Assembly: GCA_014529385.2 (NCBI GenBank)
Contig: CM043969.1
Span: forward strand, 18,830,446 to 18,894,445
DNA length: 64,000 nucleotides
Reading direction: 5' to 3'
Source: Adiantum capillus-veneris
Taxonomy: Eukaryota > Streptophyta > Polypodiopsida > Polypodiales > Pteridaceae
The translations under genes and the position numbers were made by a program. The notes under the pieces are model-generated. The model was not told the DNA's origin. It saw only the letters and a program-made list of their open reading frames with translations, and searched no databases. Of this stretch, positions 34,852 to 47,279 are shown piece by piece (position 1 is the first letter of the stretch; the number at the start of each line of letters is the position of its first letter).

Positions 34852-35189
34852 ACTCTAGAAAAGTTTAATCTTACAAATTTAATTGGTCTTGAAGAAGACA
34901 TGTCGCATGAAGTTATGAGCAGATTGCAACACTCATAGTGGGTATTGAAGACAATGGATTGCTTATCAATTGCTACTTTCTCACTATCTTCAATGAGCAA
35001 GAAGATTCTTTTTTTCAATCGAAACTACTTGTGCTTTGCCAATTGTCAAGGAAGAACAGTTCATCACTTGGGATGTGGCAACATATTGGAATCACAAAGA
35101 AGAAGCTCTAGAGATTCTCATAGATAAATTGAGTTTTAAGGAATTACAACCCTTCTTAACGATACTCTCAATAAGTTTTTAAATGGAGG

Positions 35190-35895
35190 ATCAATGACAA
35201 ACGTCAGGATACCATCTTTTCTTTGGGTGGAAATCCCGATGGAAATGCTAAATTATTTCATGCTCACTTTCACATGATATTGCATATAAATCATCAAGTA
35301 ACAAATCAAGAGACATTGGGCATGTTTGAGGGACTATTTATAAAAGATGCATGCACTTGGTTTCAATCCTTGTTTGATGGTGTTAGAGGGAATTTTCAAC
35401 AAGTGGTACAACGGTTCTCATACCACTACATCCATCATCCCACAAGCATCCAAAAATTGTGGCAAGAAACTATTATTTTGAAACAAAAGTTTCTTGATGA
35501 TTATCATGCATATAAACAAGAGTTTTTGCACTCATGGACTCTTTGGTTAAGAAGCCTCCCTAACCCTGGGGATAAGACTAAGGTTTTGAAAAGAGAAAGG
35601 TTAATTGTTAGACTATTCTCGTCGTTAACAGCTAAGGTAGTGGCGGGTGAACCCAAAAACTGTACTAAAGTTGAACAAAGAGGTACTCAAAAGATCTGTA
35701 AATTGAAGTGTATGTAGAATATTGTCCCATAATGAAGAGAATCTAACAAAAAAACGAGACAAATTTCCAACCATCCTGAAGTCCCAAAAATCAAAGATAA
35801 TCAAAAGGCTCAATGAGTCAATGAAAAATTTGATTGTTCATTTTGTACAAGGTGTAGGACCAAGAGGGCCACCTCAACGCCTAGTGGAATAAGAG
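35190..35895 (+). pseudogene. Relic F, gag-like region, 5' side of the A insertion
   Basis: A 164-residue frame at 35223-35717 has the retrotransposon gag layout: FHAHFHMIL, MFEGLFIKDACTWFQSL, then QVVQRFSYHYIHH and QEFLHSW. Stops follow, then a Cys-containing piece (CSFCTRC) up to the A insertion at 35896. The gag call rests on the W-F-x-x-L / F-x-x-x-F spacing. The upstream 34857-35190 has no clean frame but probably belongs to the same relic, since G2 target-duplication flanks join there. It continues at 44740. Confidence 0.55.
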
Positions 35896-36088
35896 TGTTA
35901 ACCCTCACATGGCATTCCTATCACCTATGAAGGACGCCATATTATTTATTTGGTAGAGTCAGGTACCGGGCTTGTCGATCCAATAGAAAAACGGTAGAGT
36001 GATCACCGATGAGAGATACACTCTAACTAGAACATTCAAGGGCTAGTTGGCTAAGCATGGGTGCCCAAGTGTGAATGGGGCGAGCTCA

Positions 36089-36096
36089 TATAAAAG
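36089..36096 (+). promoter_or_regulatory. TATA box in the A LTR
   Basis: TATAAAAG, conserved in all four LTRs of this family (also 44332-44339, 45785-45792 and 56348-56355), followed by a pyrimidine-rich leader and a GA run about 110 bp downstream. Confidence 0.75.
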
Positions 36097-36198
36097 TCAA
36101 CTAAACCTAAAATTCACTCATTCTTTCATTTGTGCAATTGAAGAGTGCTCTTGCTCCATCTCCATCTTCTTCTTCATCATCTCCTTGTGTGTGTGTGC

Positions 36199-36200
<2 letters not shown>

Positions 36201-36259
<59 letters not shown>
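36201..36259. repeat. (GA)n microsatellite in 5' LTR of A
   Basis: About 59 bases of GA in the predicted transcribed part of the LTR. Equivalent tracts: 44446-44509, 45906-45958, and a short interrupted one at 56468-56487. Confidence 0.95.
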
Positions 36260-36262
<3 letters not shown>

Positions 36263-36488
36263 TCGAGCATTGCGACAATGGCGAGACAGTTGAGCACGGC
36301 GTAGCGGAGTCTCCCTCTTCTTCGCGGTGAGGAATCCTCCACGACAACAAGCGTAGAGCGGTGAGTGACACACAATCGTCATCTTTGAGATTAATAGTTT
36401 AGGCTAGTTGCATACTTGGAGCCATTTGTGGATCGCACACAGTGTATTGGCAAGTTCCTTGCATTGACACGTGTGACAGACGCGCATA

Positions 36489-36510
36489 TTTTTGGCGTCG
36501 TTTCCGGGGA
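36489..36510 (+). other. Primer-binding site of A (Athila/Tat type)
   Basis: TTTTTGGCGTCGTTTCCGGG-type sequence, close to the TGGCGCCGTTGCCGGGGA site of plant Athila/Tat elements. Counterparts follow the LTRs of C (46177) and D (56726). Confidence 0.8.
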
Positions 36511-37246
36511 AATGCCATACACTAAGCTTGAATGACACTCTATGCTGCTTTGTGGTGCAATTTCAATTGTAAGGAAGGTAGAGAAGGAAGGTGTGTGTGT
36601 TGAGAAGAAGGAGTTTGTTTTGCTGCTGTGTATTGTTTGTTAATGAGTAATTGAAAGGTACTATGTTTTCTTTGTTAATAACGTACTGTGTTGTGTTTTC
36701 TCTGTGATAAGGTGTTAGTATTAAGGTTGTAGATCCATAATGTTAGTTCCGTGTAAAGTACAGTAAGTAGTTCTCTTAGCTAGTGAGTTGCTATAGTAGT
36801 GTGTTAGTGTGTAACAATAGCTGTATTAGTGGTAAGTAGGTAGGTTAGGTGTGTGTGTGCTTGCGCGCATAGCGCGGCCGTGACGACCTTATCCAAAAAT
36901 AAAAAAATAAAAAAATAAAATTTAAAGGTAGGACTGGGTTCGGGAATATCTCCCAGACCCAAGCCCAAGCTCACGCTCAGGCTCAGGCCTCAGTCGCCCT
37001 TTAAAATTATGTATTTTAGCCTCGCACTTAGCTAAAAATCGAACTTTTTGAGGACCAACGGAGCTTCAGGTGACCGAGCATTGTACTGTAAAGCACGCCG
37101 CAACCCTCTGAGTGATACGCTCATTTTGAGCTATCACACACTTTAATCAAAGAAACTGATCATTAAAAAACATTAAAAAACATCAAAAAATGACTGAAAA
37201 CGGACGCCTAAAAAAGTAAGCGGTTAATCTTTGAGGTTATTTTCCG
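36511..37246 (+). other. Untranslated leader of A
   Basis: About 740 bp, GT-rich and AT-rich, homologous to 56749-57451 in D. No supported gene. Confidence 0.7.
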
Positions 37247-38814
37247 ATGCTTGTAGGGTGCCAAAGGCACATGCATCTGCGCTTTGGTTGTGTGCTCTAT
37301 AGAGACGAAGTAACTAGAGAGAATTTTGACTTACGCGAGGTCTCAATATCTAGTGACTCTTCCTCTGACTACAACGTCATGGAGGGTTTCCCAATGCCTA
37401 ATCCTGATAGATCAAGCCAAGACATGCATGCCATGGGTCCACGGTCCGGGCCGAGCGTGCTTAGCTGCTTGAAGGAAACCTTTAGTAGAGCCACTCGCTC
37501 CGAACATGGAGCTAACGATGTAAATGAGGGGGGTGGGGAAGTAAATTCACCATTCATGACCAACGTAGACCCTATGCTCTTAGAGAGTGTGCACGTGAAT
37601 ACTCCATTCACTGCACCCCCTGACTCTTCAGAGTTATTTCCCTCCGAGGTTATATTACTTGATGGTAGAAGCCCTGCCAAAGTGCAAGAGGTTGAGCAAT
37701 ATACCATCGCGGGTAGGGAAAAGGAAATTGAGAGCTTACGCAAGGCGGAGAAACAAAGAGAGTTAAAAGAGAAAGCCCCTATGTCAATATCTTTGCTAGG
37801 AGAGAAATCGAGTGCTCCTGAAATAGCGACCACTAAGATCAAACCATAGAGAGCCACATTGCATCTAGTTCGAAGGACACCCGTAGCACCTCAAGCTTAG
37901 ATGGAGCGTTCCTAAATGGGAACTGGGAGTACGAACTACAAACGGAAACTCTAACTTACCTATACACAGATCACACCTATCACGTGGGTTGGTTCGATGT
38001 CCTACAATCCACAACGGGTGCTACTAGTGTGGAGGATCAATAACAGAGAGTTTGTGAGGTCATCCATAAGGTTATTGAGCTAGAGAGACAGAACAAGGGG
38101 ATCCACATGCCTTCAACGGGTCTCATGAGATTCTTGGATACAGGAAAGGCTAAACAAACGACCTTATCGCAAATGGAGACTCCCTCGGTAAGTCCGATGG
38201 ATCCTCCATATGTTGTTTCGCCAGGGGTCTCAGTGCCCACAAGTGATAGCTTTACCTTTCCAAGTCTAGCTCATCTTTCCCTTGATGACACCACGGCTAC
38301 CATGCCTACCCCAATGATGGGCATGCCAAGAAACACTCCATGGACCTCATGTGTTAGTAAAGCACCGCTACATGGTAGCTCAATGCGTGCAACAGTACCT
38401 ACAAGTGTGTACCAATTGTATACACCCATGGGTCCTGGTACTCATGTAGTCCCTACCCCTCCCATTGTTTCAACAACCTCTGCTCCACAACCACAACACC
38501 CAAGTTCTTATTTCCAGGGGACCATACTGACTAGCATTAGCATGTCACATACGACGTTTTCTCTTACCCAGGGCCACCCATATGAACTTTGGGCCGCCAA
38601 ATGGCACAACACCGTACCAACGTGGAACCCAAGGACTTCCTATGCGCCAAGCCCAATGCCAATACCTACTCCACATGTAGTCTCTGGAGCGCCTTCACCC
38701 ACGGTGCCTGCTCACTTAGGTGACTTGGCAACATTTGCTCAAGCTATTGGTCGATCTATTGCTGAGCATATGCGTAACACGCCTGATAGAGATCCTAGAA
38801 GTAAGGTAGTATAA
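37247..38814 (+). pseudogene. N-terminal gag region of A
   Basis: Starts around MHLRFGCVLYRDE (MHLRSGRVLE in D), the Athila/Tat-like gag start. The frame is open to 37849, where a 1-base loss relative to D brings a stop. It resumes in another frame with TAA at 38041 (CAA in D) and is open from 38107 to TAA at 38814. The later part is Pro/Thr/Ser-rich, ending SIAEHMRNTPDRDPRSKVV. A lacks about 90 bp present in D near 37345. The TAA after SKVV is shared with D. Probable disordered matrix-like segment; function inferred from position. Confidence 0.7.
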
Positions 38815-38853
38815 ATAGCCAAGCTCACACAAAAATTTAGTGGAGATGGGGAT

Positions 38854-40288
38854 GTGAGAAAGCATATCGAAGTGTTTGAACAAATATGCAATTCTCTAGG
38901 AGAACACAATGACCTGCATAAGAGTAATGCTTTAAGCCTAACCTTAAGTGGAAAGGCTGGGGATTGGTATAGAACCCTAAGGGTGGAAGAAAAAACGATT
39001 TACCCTACTCTTAGGAGACTGTTCTTGAAAGAATACATACGAGAGGCAGTGCTTTGGGGTGTAGCCTCTCAACTCCAGAAAGCCCAACGAGAGGAAGGAG
39101 AGTCGGTAAGAGACTTTATTAGTCGCTTGAAGCATTTGAATTCTTGTTGTAATCCAAATGAGCGCTTCAATAATAATCAATTAATTGATAGATTCATTGG
39201 GGGATTACGACATGAGGATATCTACAATGGTCTAGTCATTAGAGGTATCATCACTTGGGAAGCGGTTACCACCAATGAGATCCAATTGGAAGATAATTTA
39301 ATGATTCAAGGGAAAAGAGTGTCTGTTGAGCCTAAACTCTACTAGCTCGCAAGCATCGGGGCATCAGCCAATGACCCTAAAGCCTATTGCTAAGGAGCCA
39401 AAGATATTTGAGATGAATTTAGCAGATCTCACCAAGGCTATTAAAGAGAGTCTTAGAGAGAATCGTGCTCCGCAAAACAATCATATGTATCGAAGAAGGG
39501 AGCAACCATGGTGCTCAGTATGCTATGGACTGCATAGTACCAATTTCCCTAGTTTTAGAGTAAAATTCAATGGGAACTGTAATGCCTATGGGAGGTATGG
39601 TCATCAAGCTACGGATTGCATAGTATTTAAGTACGCGATGGCCAATAGACCAACCTTAGCATGGACAAACACAACTCGAGTGCCTCCATTGATTTCGGCC
39701 CCACCTCTTGAACAAATAGCACAACACATGGTCCCTAGGGCCCAAAATGTTGTTCAAACAACACCCTTACCACCTCCAGTGCTAGGACCGCAACCACCAC
39801 ATCCGAGAATCACTTCTGTGAATCAAGTGGGTTGTGAGTCATCTATTGCTTGTTTGGAAGGCTGTGAGGAAGATATAGATCCTAATATTGCCTATGGGAT
39901 GGATGTGCTTAAAGAAAGTCCACAATACTACATGGAATACTATTCGGGACAAGTCAAACCTGTCTATCAAGTAGCTGCTCTTGATGCAAGAGGCCAAAAT
40001 ATCAATAACACTGCTAAGAGACCACCTCTTCAATATGAGTGTGGAGGTCCGCTTCGTGTAGCTGAGTGTCCTATTAGGCTACAAAAGAACACCACACTAA
40101 TGAAAACCAATCAAGCGAGCACGTCTACAATGCCGATACTCATGTGTAATCGATGTGGCATAGATCATTTGATTGCCCAATGTCCAAATAATCCAAATGC
40201 ACCGAAGATCACGCCATTAAACTTGATTGAGGTTACCAAGGAGCCATCACAAAGTACACATGTGGTACCAGTAACCGTACTCACATGA
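38854..40288 (+). pseudogene. gag core and zinc-knuckle region of A
   Basis: The core (38854-39345) has the retrotransposon gag pattern: HIEVFEQICN, LTLSGKAGDWYRTL, LRRLFLKEYI, RDFISRLKHLN. A 1-base insertion relative to D near 39338 moves the frame, and 39326-40288 then encodes the nucleocapsid: a first knuckle that has lost its last Cys, a second (CNAYGRYGHQATDC) with one Cys changed to Tyr, a degenerate third, and an intact CNRCGIDHLIAQC. The TGA at 40286-40288 is shared with D. It would form the particle shell and bind RNA. The mutated knuckles argue that this copy is inactive. Confidence 0.8.
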
Positions 40289-41590
40289 TTGATGCTCCAA
40301 AAACAAAATTATATTCTTGAGGAAAGAGACACGGCATCAATTGCCCAATCTCAGAAAAAGAAGAAAACACGAACAAAGAGATCGCAAAAAGCAGCAAAGT
40401 CAGACCCCGGTTCAAAGACCAACATAGGGACTGGTGATGACCCCGTATATATTAAGGACGCTGAAGAGGATTTTGATTTAGGAGAGACCATGGAGACCAA
40501 AAAAACCACTAAGATAGAAACCAACAAGGAAGATCTTCATGAGCCACAATGGCCAGGATCCAATAAGAAGATAGAAACTTATCCAAACCCTACAGAGGAG
40601 ATCGAGTGAGTCAAGCAATTAAGGAGTTTGGTAGAAGATACCAAAAGGGATCTAGAACCAGCACCTAGGCATATCCAGATTACAGACACCGTGTTCCCTA
40701 CGCAACAACAATCCCACCAAGTCCATAGACCCTTAGCCATACCTAGTGTCATCCAAGAAGAAAGTGACTTAAAGTCATGGGAAAGTGGACGTACTCACTT
40801 CCTGATGGAAAGAATGTTTACAGAGGGACTACCTGATCCTATAAAAGAAATGGATATCCCATCTTCCCCACGTCAAGGGGCTGAAGCCCAAAAGGTGTAG
40901 TTAAACATTGCCAAATTGATGGATTTCATGTCCTCAAAAGTTAGAACCACCATCATGTCCAGACTATATAAAGACCCTGAGCTAGTCTCAGCTCTTGGAG
41001 CCTTCCTCAATGGAGAACTGGAGTTTGCGCTACCACAATTTTTACAAATGGATGGAGCTTGCGAGATGCCAATAGAGGAGGAACACTTAGATCCACAACC
41101 CAATCCAGATGAGAACCTTGTTATAGAAATACTTGTTAACAAGTTGGGACAATACTTTGAGGGTGATGAATCCAATGCGACCATACCAATCACTACTAAG
41201 GGATTAACTGTGAAGGGAATCCTTGATGGTGGCGCTGGGGTTAGCATTGTGACTAGAAATTGCTGGGAAACTATGGGAAGACCTCACCTTGCAACCACAA
41301 CCATAGTAGTGAAGATGGCTAATGGGTCTATTGTTAAACCTATTGGGATGCTAGAAGATCTCAAGATCAAGGTCTTTGGACATAAAATAAGGACTACCTT
41401 CATTGTTATGGATTTCTCCAAACACATTATGGCATCGGAGATGATCTTAGGACGTCCTTTCATGAGGGAAGCAAAAATGGTGCATGACTGGTCTAAAAAC
41501 CATGTCTACTTGCAGTTTCCAAGATTCTGTCATTCGAATGGATCTTGTAATTGGTCGAGCACATCCCCTAGGAAACAAGTTTATGATTGA
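40289..41590 (+). pseudogene. Linker and aspartic protease region of A
   Basis: After the shared TGA the same frame continues with a Lys-rich linker (KKKKTRTKRSQK), with stops near 40609 and 40900. The protease follows: GILDGGAGVSIV with the catalytic Asp at 41225-41227, and ILGRPF near 41445, the typical retropepsin C-terminal motif. The active-site triplet reads D-G-G where D-T-G or D-S-G is usual. A 1-base insertion near 41517 (TTT versus TT in D) shifts the frame before the W-V-P-K ORF. Confidence 0.75.
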
Positions 41591-42386
41591 TCATAGATCT
41601 GACACCACAATTCACTCGGCCCCATTGCAGTATTGTTACATGTGTAAAGCAGACACTGATGTTGGGGAAGATTCTCCTTATATGGATGTACTACCTAGGA
41701 TGACTGAGTCAGACAATGTGGATTGGGTCCACCTAGTAGCAACCATAGACACTTGGCGAAACAGGGGAATGACCTGGGTAACACCTGAGGGGGATGAAAT
41801 GCCGGTACCCTTAAATATGCTAGAAGCAATGCATATAGTTTCTGAAAAGACTCATTCTAATATAATGAAGAAAACATACAAGTGGGTCCCTAAAGCTTCT
41901 TTAGCGATCATAGCTAGTGCTAAAAAACAGAAGCCTTGTAAGAAACATCCCACTCGCCCCAAAAAATGTAAGGAAACGTGGTGGTGGATTCCTAAATGAC
42001 TATTGGAAGCCCAAGGCTACTATCAAGGAAATGGTCAAGTCTGGGTGCCAAAACGTAGATTGAGTTCTTACCTGTCACCTGACCCATGTGCGCCCAATCC
42101 TGTAGCTCCAAAACAAATTGACGATCGTGGAAAGAAAAAAATCACAGAATGCTACACACCCGCTTCAGAGCTAGTTTGGGTACCGAAGAAAGAACAATTT
42201 GTTCCACCTAGCGCAGGAAGGGGGGAGTCCCATGAAGCTTCTAGCTCCTCATGTAATGCATCCATAGAGGTAAAAGCTTCTCCACAGGCTCCACCTACAA
42301 TAGTGGACCTCCATAAAGCTACAAAGGAATCCACACCTCCTAGTGTTCAAGAATCACCTGATGAACCACTTCAAGTTCAATCCTAG
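41484..42386 (+). pseudogene. W-V-P-K motif ORF of A, in the place of pol
   Basis: Continues from the protease after the frameshift: IDHRSDTTIHSAPLQYCY, then acidic and Trp-rich sequence, then motifs KWVPK (about 41878-41893), WWIPK (about 41982-41996), QVWVPK (about 42036-42054) and LVWVPK (about 42172-42189). The second and third are joined by LLEAQGYYQGNG. TGA at about 41997-41999 interrupts it; D reads through here. The tail is Ser/Pro-rich. I do not recognise the motif from any named family. D shares this ORF and E has related motifs. It may be a retained structural or accessory protein, or a degraded remnant of something larger. Confidence 0.55.
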
Positions 42387-44139
42387 GAGAGTACCTTACC
42401 ACCCTTGCAACTTGATGAGGCACCTAAGGTAATAGAAAACTAATAGCAAAAATCCTCACCTATTATCAACTGGAACAATTGGTTTCAAAGGGTGATGAGC
42501 ACATTTCAAACGGTATGATCTACCCAAGGAAGGGGGGAGTGTTTGGTGACAGTCATCATTTACTCACTCCCCTCTCAACCTTCCTCCCTAACCTCTCAAT
42601 CTCCCAATCTTAGGGAATGTATATATAAAGCCTTATACTCACAAAAAACAAAAATAATAAAGAGCAAGAGCAATTAGCAAATGAGTATGCACAATAAAAG
42701 TCAAAACATTGACCCAGACCTACACATTCACATCCGGTACAGTGAAACAAAAACCTATGTCATAAAACACCTTTGGGGCCTCATCACTCGAGTGTTGGAG
42801 GGTAGGTAGGATTAGTAAATAGGAGTGTTTTTGTTTTATAGTTTAGTGATTAGCAAAGTTCTTTCTTCCCACTGATGTGCCTCCTAGAGGTATTCTTTGT
42901 GTTTCCTCATGTGTACATGAACATGTTGTTGTGGTTAGGATTTGGACCTTCATGGAATCTTTTTCTTGTTCACTCTTCAAACCAAACATGATCATCAACA
43001 CAAACAGGTGTTTCTTGTCCATTAGCATTGCCCCTTATCTTTTTTGCATCCATGTTTGTCTGCTTTAATTGTAATTAGTAGCATAATATTCAACACATTT
43101 GCTTAGTATCAAACATGAAATTCAATGTAATTTTTTGTCATAAGTACTTGTCTAGGTTTAAAAATCAAGCAGTCCGACTGGGTAGTTTGACCAAGCTAGG
43201 CGTTAGAGATCTTCTCTTAATACCATGGGAAATGCCTTCCTAATAATCTATGGACACTTAGGTTCTTAATCCGATTTAGGCAGCACTGTGTGAAATGTAC
43301 TAGGGCTTTCTAGTGGGCTTAGTCTCTATTGACCTTTAGCTTAAGTATTATAAAGGGAGTTTACTAATGTGATGAGCCTGGGAAGGGTAACAATGTTATA
43401 TGACCCCCCAAAGTTACAAAATTAAAATGTTGGAAACGAACAAACAAACAAAAAAAATCAAAGTGCCACAATGTAAAATCTTAAGCTGGAAGAGAAATTT
43501 CAGCTTGATTTGGTACTTCACTCACATGTATCGCCTATGGTACTAGAGCCTTAGAGGTTCCCAGTATGGGCACTTTTCCTTGAAAAGAAAAAAACCAAGG
43601 CATACAAAATAAGCACACACATAAAAAACGAAACAATGTGAAATAAGTCAGGTGATGATTTCATGAGCAATTCCTTTTATCGTAGCTTAACTACAAGGTC
43701 TTCTAGGTATAGCCTCTAGTCAGCCCTCGGACATGAAATACTTGGCTCTCGCGATTAAACAACTTAATTGACCAGAGAAAATTGTAAAGCTTGCCCATGG
43801 TATTAATAGTCGATCTTTAGTGCCTTTCAACCGTTAAATTAGCGACCCCGAACTTGTTTAGTTTTTTACCTTCCCAACTGTTTATGCGTTTGATTATATT
43901 ACAATTTAATGTTTATTGCTGACAAATGGTTTAAATTTTTGTTACCAATCAATTTCTCTGTCTACAACTGCATATTCTTTTTAATTGTATATGAGAATGC
44001 AATTACTGTGCCAATGTTGTTTGATTTTGCAGTGAGCGAAGAAGGCTAAGGACATCCATCTCAAATGCTCTTCCACCTCAATGAATGAGCTTCAACTCAA
44101 TAGCTTCCAAGGACGGAATCTACATCAAGAAGTGGGACA
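42387..44139 (+). other. Long 3' non-coding region of A
   Basis: No domain in any frame. AAGGAAGGGGGGAG followed by TGTTTGGTGACAG near 42526-42552 looks like a purine tract and LTR start, and TATATATAAAGCC lies at about 42620. This suggests an LTR remnant inside A. D has the same region from 62583. Confidence 0.6.
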
Positions 44140-44443
44140 TGTTAACCCTCACGCACATTCCTATCACCTACGACAGATGCCATATTATTTATATGGTAGA
44201 GTCAGGTACCGGGCTTGTTGGTCCAATAGAAAAAGGGTAGAGTGATCGTCGATGAGAGGTGCACTCTAACTTGAACATTCAAGGGCTAGTTGGCTAAGCA
44301 TGGGTGCCCAAGTGTGAATGGGACGAGCTCCTATAAAAGTCAACTAAACCTAAAATTCACTCATCCTTTCATTTGTGCAATTGAAGAGTGCTCTTGCTCC
44401 ATCTCCATCTTCTTCTTCTTCATCTCCTTCTGTGTGTGCATGC

Positions 44444-44515
<72 letters not shown>

Positions 44516-44739
44516 GAGCATTGCGACGGGAGCGAGGCGGTTGAGCGCAGCATAGCGGCGTTTCCCTCTTCTTCACGGCGAGGAATCCTCCATGACAACA
44601 AGCGTAGAGCGGTGATTGACACACCATCATCAGCTTTGAGGTTACTAGTTTAGGCTAGTTGTGTGCTTGGGGCCATTTGTGGCTTGCACACAGTGTATTG
44701 GCAAGTTCCTTGCATTGACACGTGCGACAAACGCGCACA
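44140..44739 (+). repeat. 3' LTR of A
   Basis: Starts TGTTAACCC, ends CGCGCACA, followed by AAGAG. Contains TATAAAAG and (GA)n 44446-44509. Confidence 0.92.
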
Positions 44740-44744
44740 AAGAG

Positions 44745-45586
44745 CCTAGATTTAGACCATTGCTAGAGTGCTAGAATTATGGAGAAAAGGGGGCATGGCC
44801 TATACAATTGTCCCTATCCAACAGATGAGCCAAGAAAGTCAAACCTAAACTATCATCATGTGACAAATGCAAGAGACTCTCCACAACAACCACACTTGCT
44901 ACAATTAAGAAACATAAAATCAGTGGTGGCTGAAGTGAGGCCACCACCACCTATCAACAATAGAGAAGAAACTAATCTACCTCTACTACACCCTGGTATA
45001 CATGTAGGATGATCCATCTCAAGGGAATGGAGAAATCATAATAGCAATGGGATAAAACAAAAGCGTGAAAAAGGAAAGATACAGGAGGATCAACCAGAGA
45101 GAAATAATAAAAATGGAAAGGAAGAGAGAGCCAAAGTGAGGATAGAAAGGTGTATCAATCTCCAAAACTCTAGTTGGCCATGAAATGGATCCATATAGTT
45201 TGATGGAAAATATGCAAGGTAATCCTTGGTTGGCCATGGCTAATGCAAATGCTAGCCTTGCAGGATTGGGAGACCTGGATACTCATATGCAAAAATGACA
45301 ACCATAGAAGGATTATCTACAACATGAAGAAGCAACACCAAAGAGGACCTAAAAGGAGAGTTGACGCCAATTGAAACTAAAGAGGAACTCACAATCAGAA
45401 TTTCCAAAGAACAAGATGATGATCTCACCATTGAAGAAGAATCCTCTATAGAAGTGATGGGTATCAATCTCAAACCTCTTAGGTAGATGATGTAAGAAGT
45501 GCAGTCGCAAGAGAAACCACAAGGACATAATGAAGAAATGATAGAGTATATACTATCCAAAAACTATGATAGGGTAGATTATAAAC
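44745..45586 (+). pseudogene. Relic F, 3' side of the A insertion
   Basis: Begins right after the A target duplicate. A frame at 44779-45012 reads MEKRGHGLYNCPYPTDEP, whose H-x4-C resembles the second half of a CCHC knuckle, so F looks like a gag relic cut near its knuckle. Downstream to 45586 is Lys/Glu-rich low-complexity sequence with stops in all frames. Confidence 0.45.
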
Positions 45587-45902
45587 TATTAACCTTCATG
45601 GACACCCTATCACCTTCAAGGAAGACCGCCTTATTATTTATTTGATTGAGTCATGGAGCGGGCTTGTCGGTCCAATAGGTGTGTAGGTGATCGCCGATGA
45701 GAGTGGCACCACTTATCTTATTTTTATAGTAGTTTTGCAATGACCAGCCATTGTGGGCACCCATGTGTGAATTGGTCAAACTCTTATAAAAGGTCCATTT
45801 GACCTAAAAATCCTCATTCTTGGAGGTGCAAGCTAAGAAGTGCTCTTTCTCCATTTTTGTCTCCTTCTCCTTCTTGTGCTCACGAATGTGTGTGTGTGTA
45901 TT

Positions 45903-45959
<57 letters not shown>

Positions 45960-46627
45960 ATTGCAATGGCATCGGCAGTTGAGCGCGGCATAGATGGCAA
46001 CTCCTTCTTCTTCGCAGCACATGATCCTCCATGATGGAAGCATTGAGCAGTGAGTGACACACCATTGTTTCTTTGAACTTTCTTGGACTGTCTAGTTGTG
46101 TGCTTGCAGCCTTTTGAGGCTTGCACACAGTGCACATGCAAGTTCCCAACCTCCGACACATGGAGCAAAGCGCACATTTTTGGTGCCACTACCGAGGACT
46201 GCCTTGCACTAAGCTTGAGGAGCACTCAGTGCTACCTCAGGAAGTCTTCACTTTTGCCATTTTTGGTTTTTTGCTGAGTTGTGTGAGAATTGTTAAGTGG
46301 CTATAATGTGCAGTTTTAGCAGGTTTGGTTAGCTTTTGTTAGTGGCTATAAGGTGTAGTTTTAGCAGGTTTTTGTAAGCTCTATTAACTGCTGCAGTGTA
46401 CTTGTTTTTGCTACATTTGTTAGATCTGTAATGTGAAGGTGTTAGCAAATCTATTAATCAATGTAGATCTGTAATGTGAAGTTTCCCGTGTTAGGAAGTG
46501 TAGACTATGTGCAGTAGTTAGTGTAGACAGTGTGTAGCTTACTATGTTAGACAGTGTGTAAGTAGAGGTAATTAGTGTTAATTAGTTGTGTTAGCTGTAA
46601 GCATGTTAGACAGAGCTCCTAGGAGCT
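45587..46627 (+). mobile_element. Element C: A-family LTR (45587-46176) and leader
   Basis: LTR start TATTAACC (TG decayed to TA), TATAAAAG at 45785, (GA)n 45906-45958, end GCGCACA. The primer site TTTTTGGTGCCACTACCGAGG follows. The leader resembles that of A (CACTAAGCTTGA). It is cut at 46627 by element E. No coding part remains visible beyond E. Confidence 0.85.
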
Positions 46628-47132
46628 TGTAGAAGGCAAGGACAGTCCCAGTAGAGGCGGGAGCTGTCCCTTAGAAGACCAAACAATGGATTAGTCACAC
46701 TAGCAGTAATTATCGTAGGCAGTTACTACAGTAACTCTTGGGAGCTATAAATAGGACTTGCTACATTGTAATTGGGCTTCTTAGCTTCTTGGGTTCCTAG
46801 CTGCATGTCTTTTGGCTTTAGCCTTCTAAGAACTTTCAGGTTTACGAGCTCTTCGCCTCTAGCTTCCCTCTATAATCATTACTTTTGTAATCATTTGAGC
46901 TTAAACCCATTATACACTATATTGGTTGTCCTTGAGTTATTAATATGAGTATGCAAATACTATTTCTAGTCTTTCAGTATATCTCTTGTTTCAGTATAAC
47001 AGTCCAGTTCAATTTCTATTTCAGTCCAGTCAATTCTATGTTCCAGTTTCACTAACTGAGCTGACGACATAACCAGTAGCTTTAAATTCTAAAATTGGAA
47101 TCAGCTGTCTGAAGAGATCAACTCCACTTCCA
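46628..47132 (+). repeat. 5' LTR of E
   Basis: 505 bp. CTATAAATAGG near 46746 is a good TATA box. The last bases (CCACTTCCA) border the putative primer site TTTTGGCGATCAC. Confidence 0.75.
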
Positions 47133-47279
47133 TTTTGGCGATCACAATGGTTAGAGTTGTTCGCTCTTTGACCAAAAAACTCTTATCTCCCATTTAGAAT
47201 TTTTAGTTGTACTGCTGACGCCCAAAGTCAATCGTGGTCGCGAACAATCAACATTCTACAATGAGTGAGCCAAGCTATC

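Larger units (their letters stand above)
35896..36488 (+). repeat. 5' LTR of A
   Basis: Starts TGTTAACCCTCAC. The end reads CGCGCATA where the 3' LTR has CGCGCACA. It carries a TATA box and a GA microsatellite. The LTRs of A differ at many sites, so A is older than the Copia element or G2. Confidence 0.92.
35896..44739 (+). mobile_element. Element A: gag-protease LTR retrotransposon lacking RT and integrase
   Basis: Target duplicate AAGAG at 35891-35895 and 44740-44744. LTRs 35896-36488 and 44140-44739. The Athila/Tat-style primer site TTTGGCGTCGTTTCCGGGGA follows the 5' LTR. The internal region encodes a gag with HLR-G-like start, zinc knuckles, an aspartic protease and a W-V-P-K motif ORF. 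I find no reverse transcriptase, RNase H or integrase motif in any frame. Such gag-only elements are known in plants and depend on a partner for pol. A second copy (D) has the same layout, so the loss is a family trait. Confidence 0.92.

Noticed and set aside
36107-36382. Reading frames rich in Ser-Leu or Arg-Glu repeats over the GA microsatellite (also 44350-44630 and 45804-46225)
   Set aside because: They are translations of (GA)n/(TC)n in the LTR leader, not genes.
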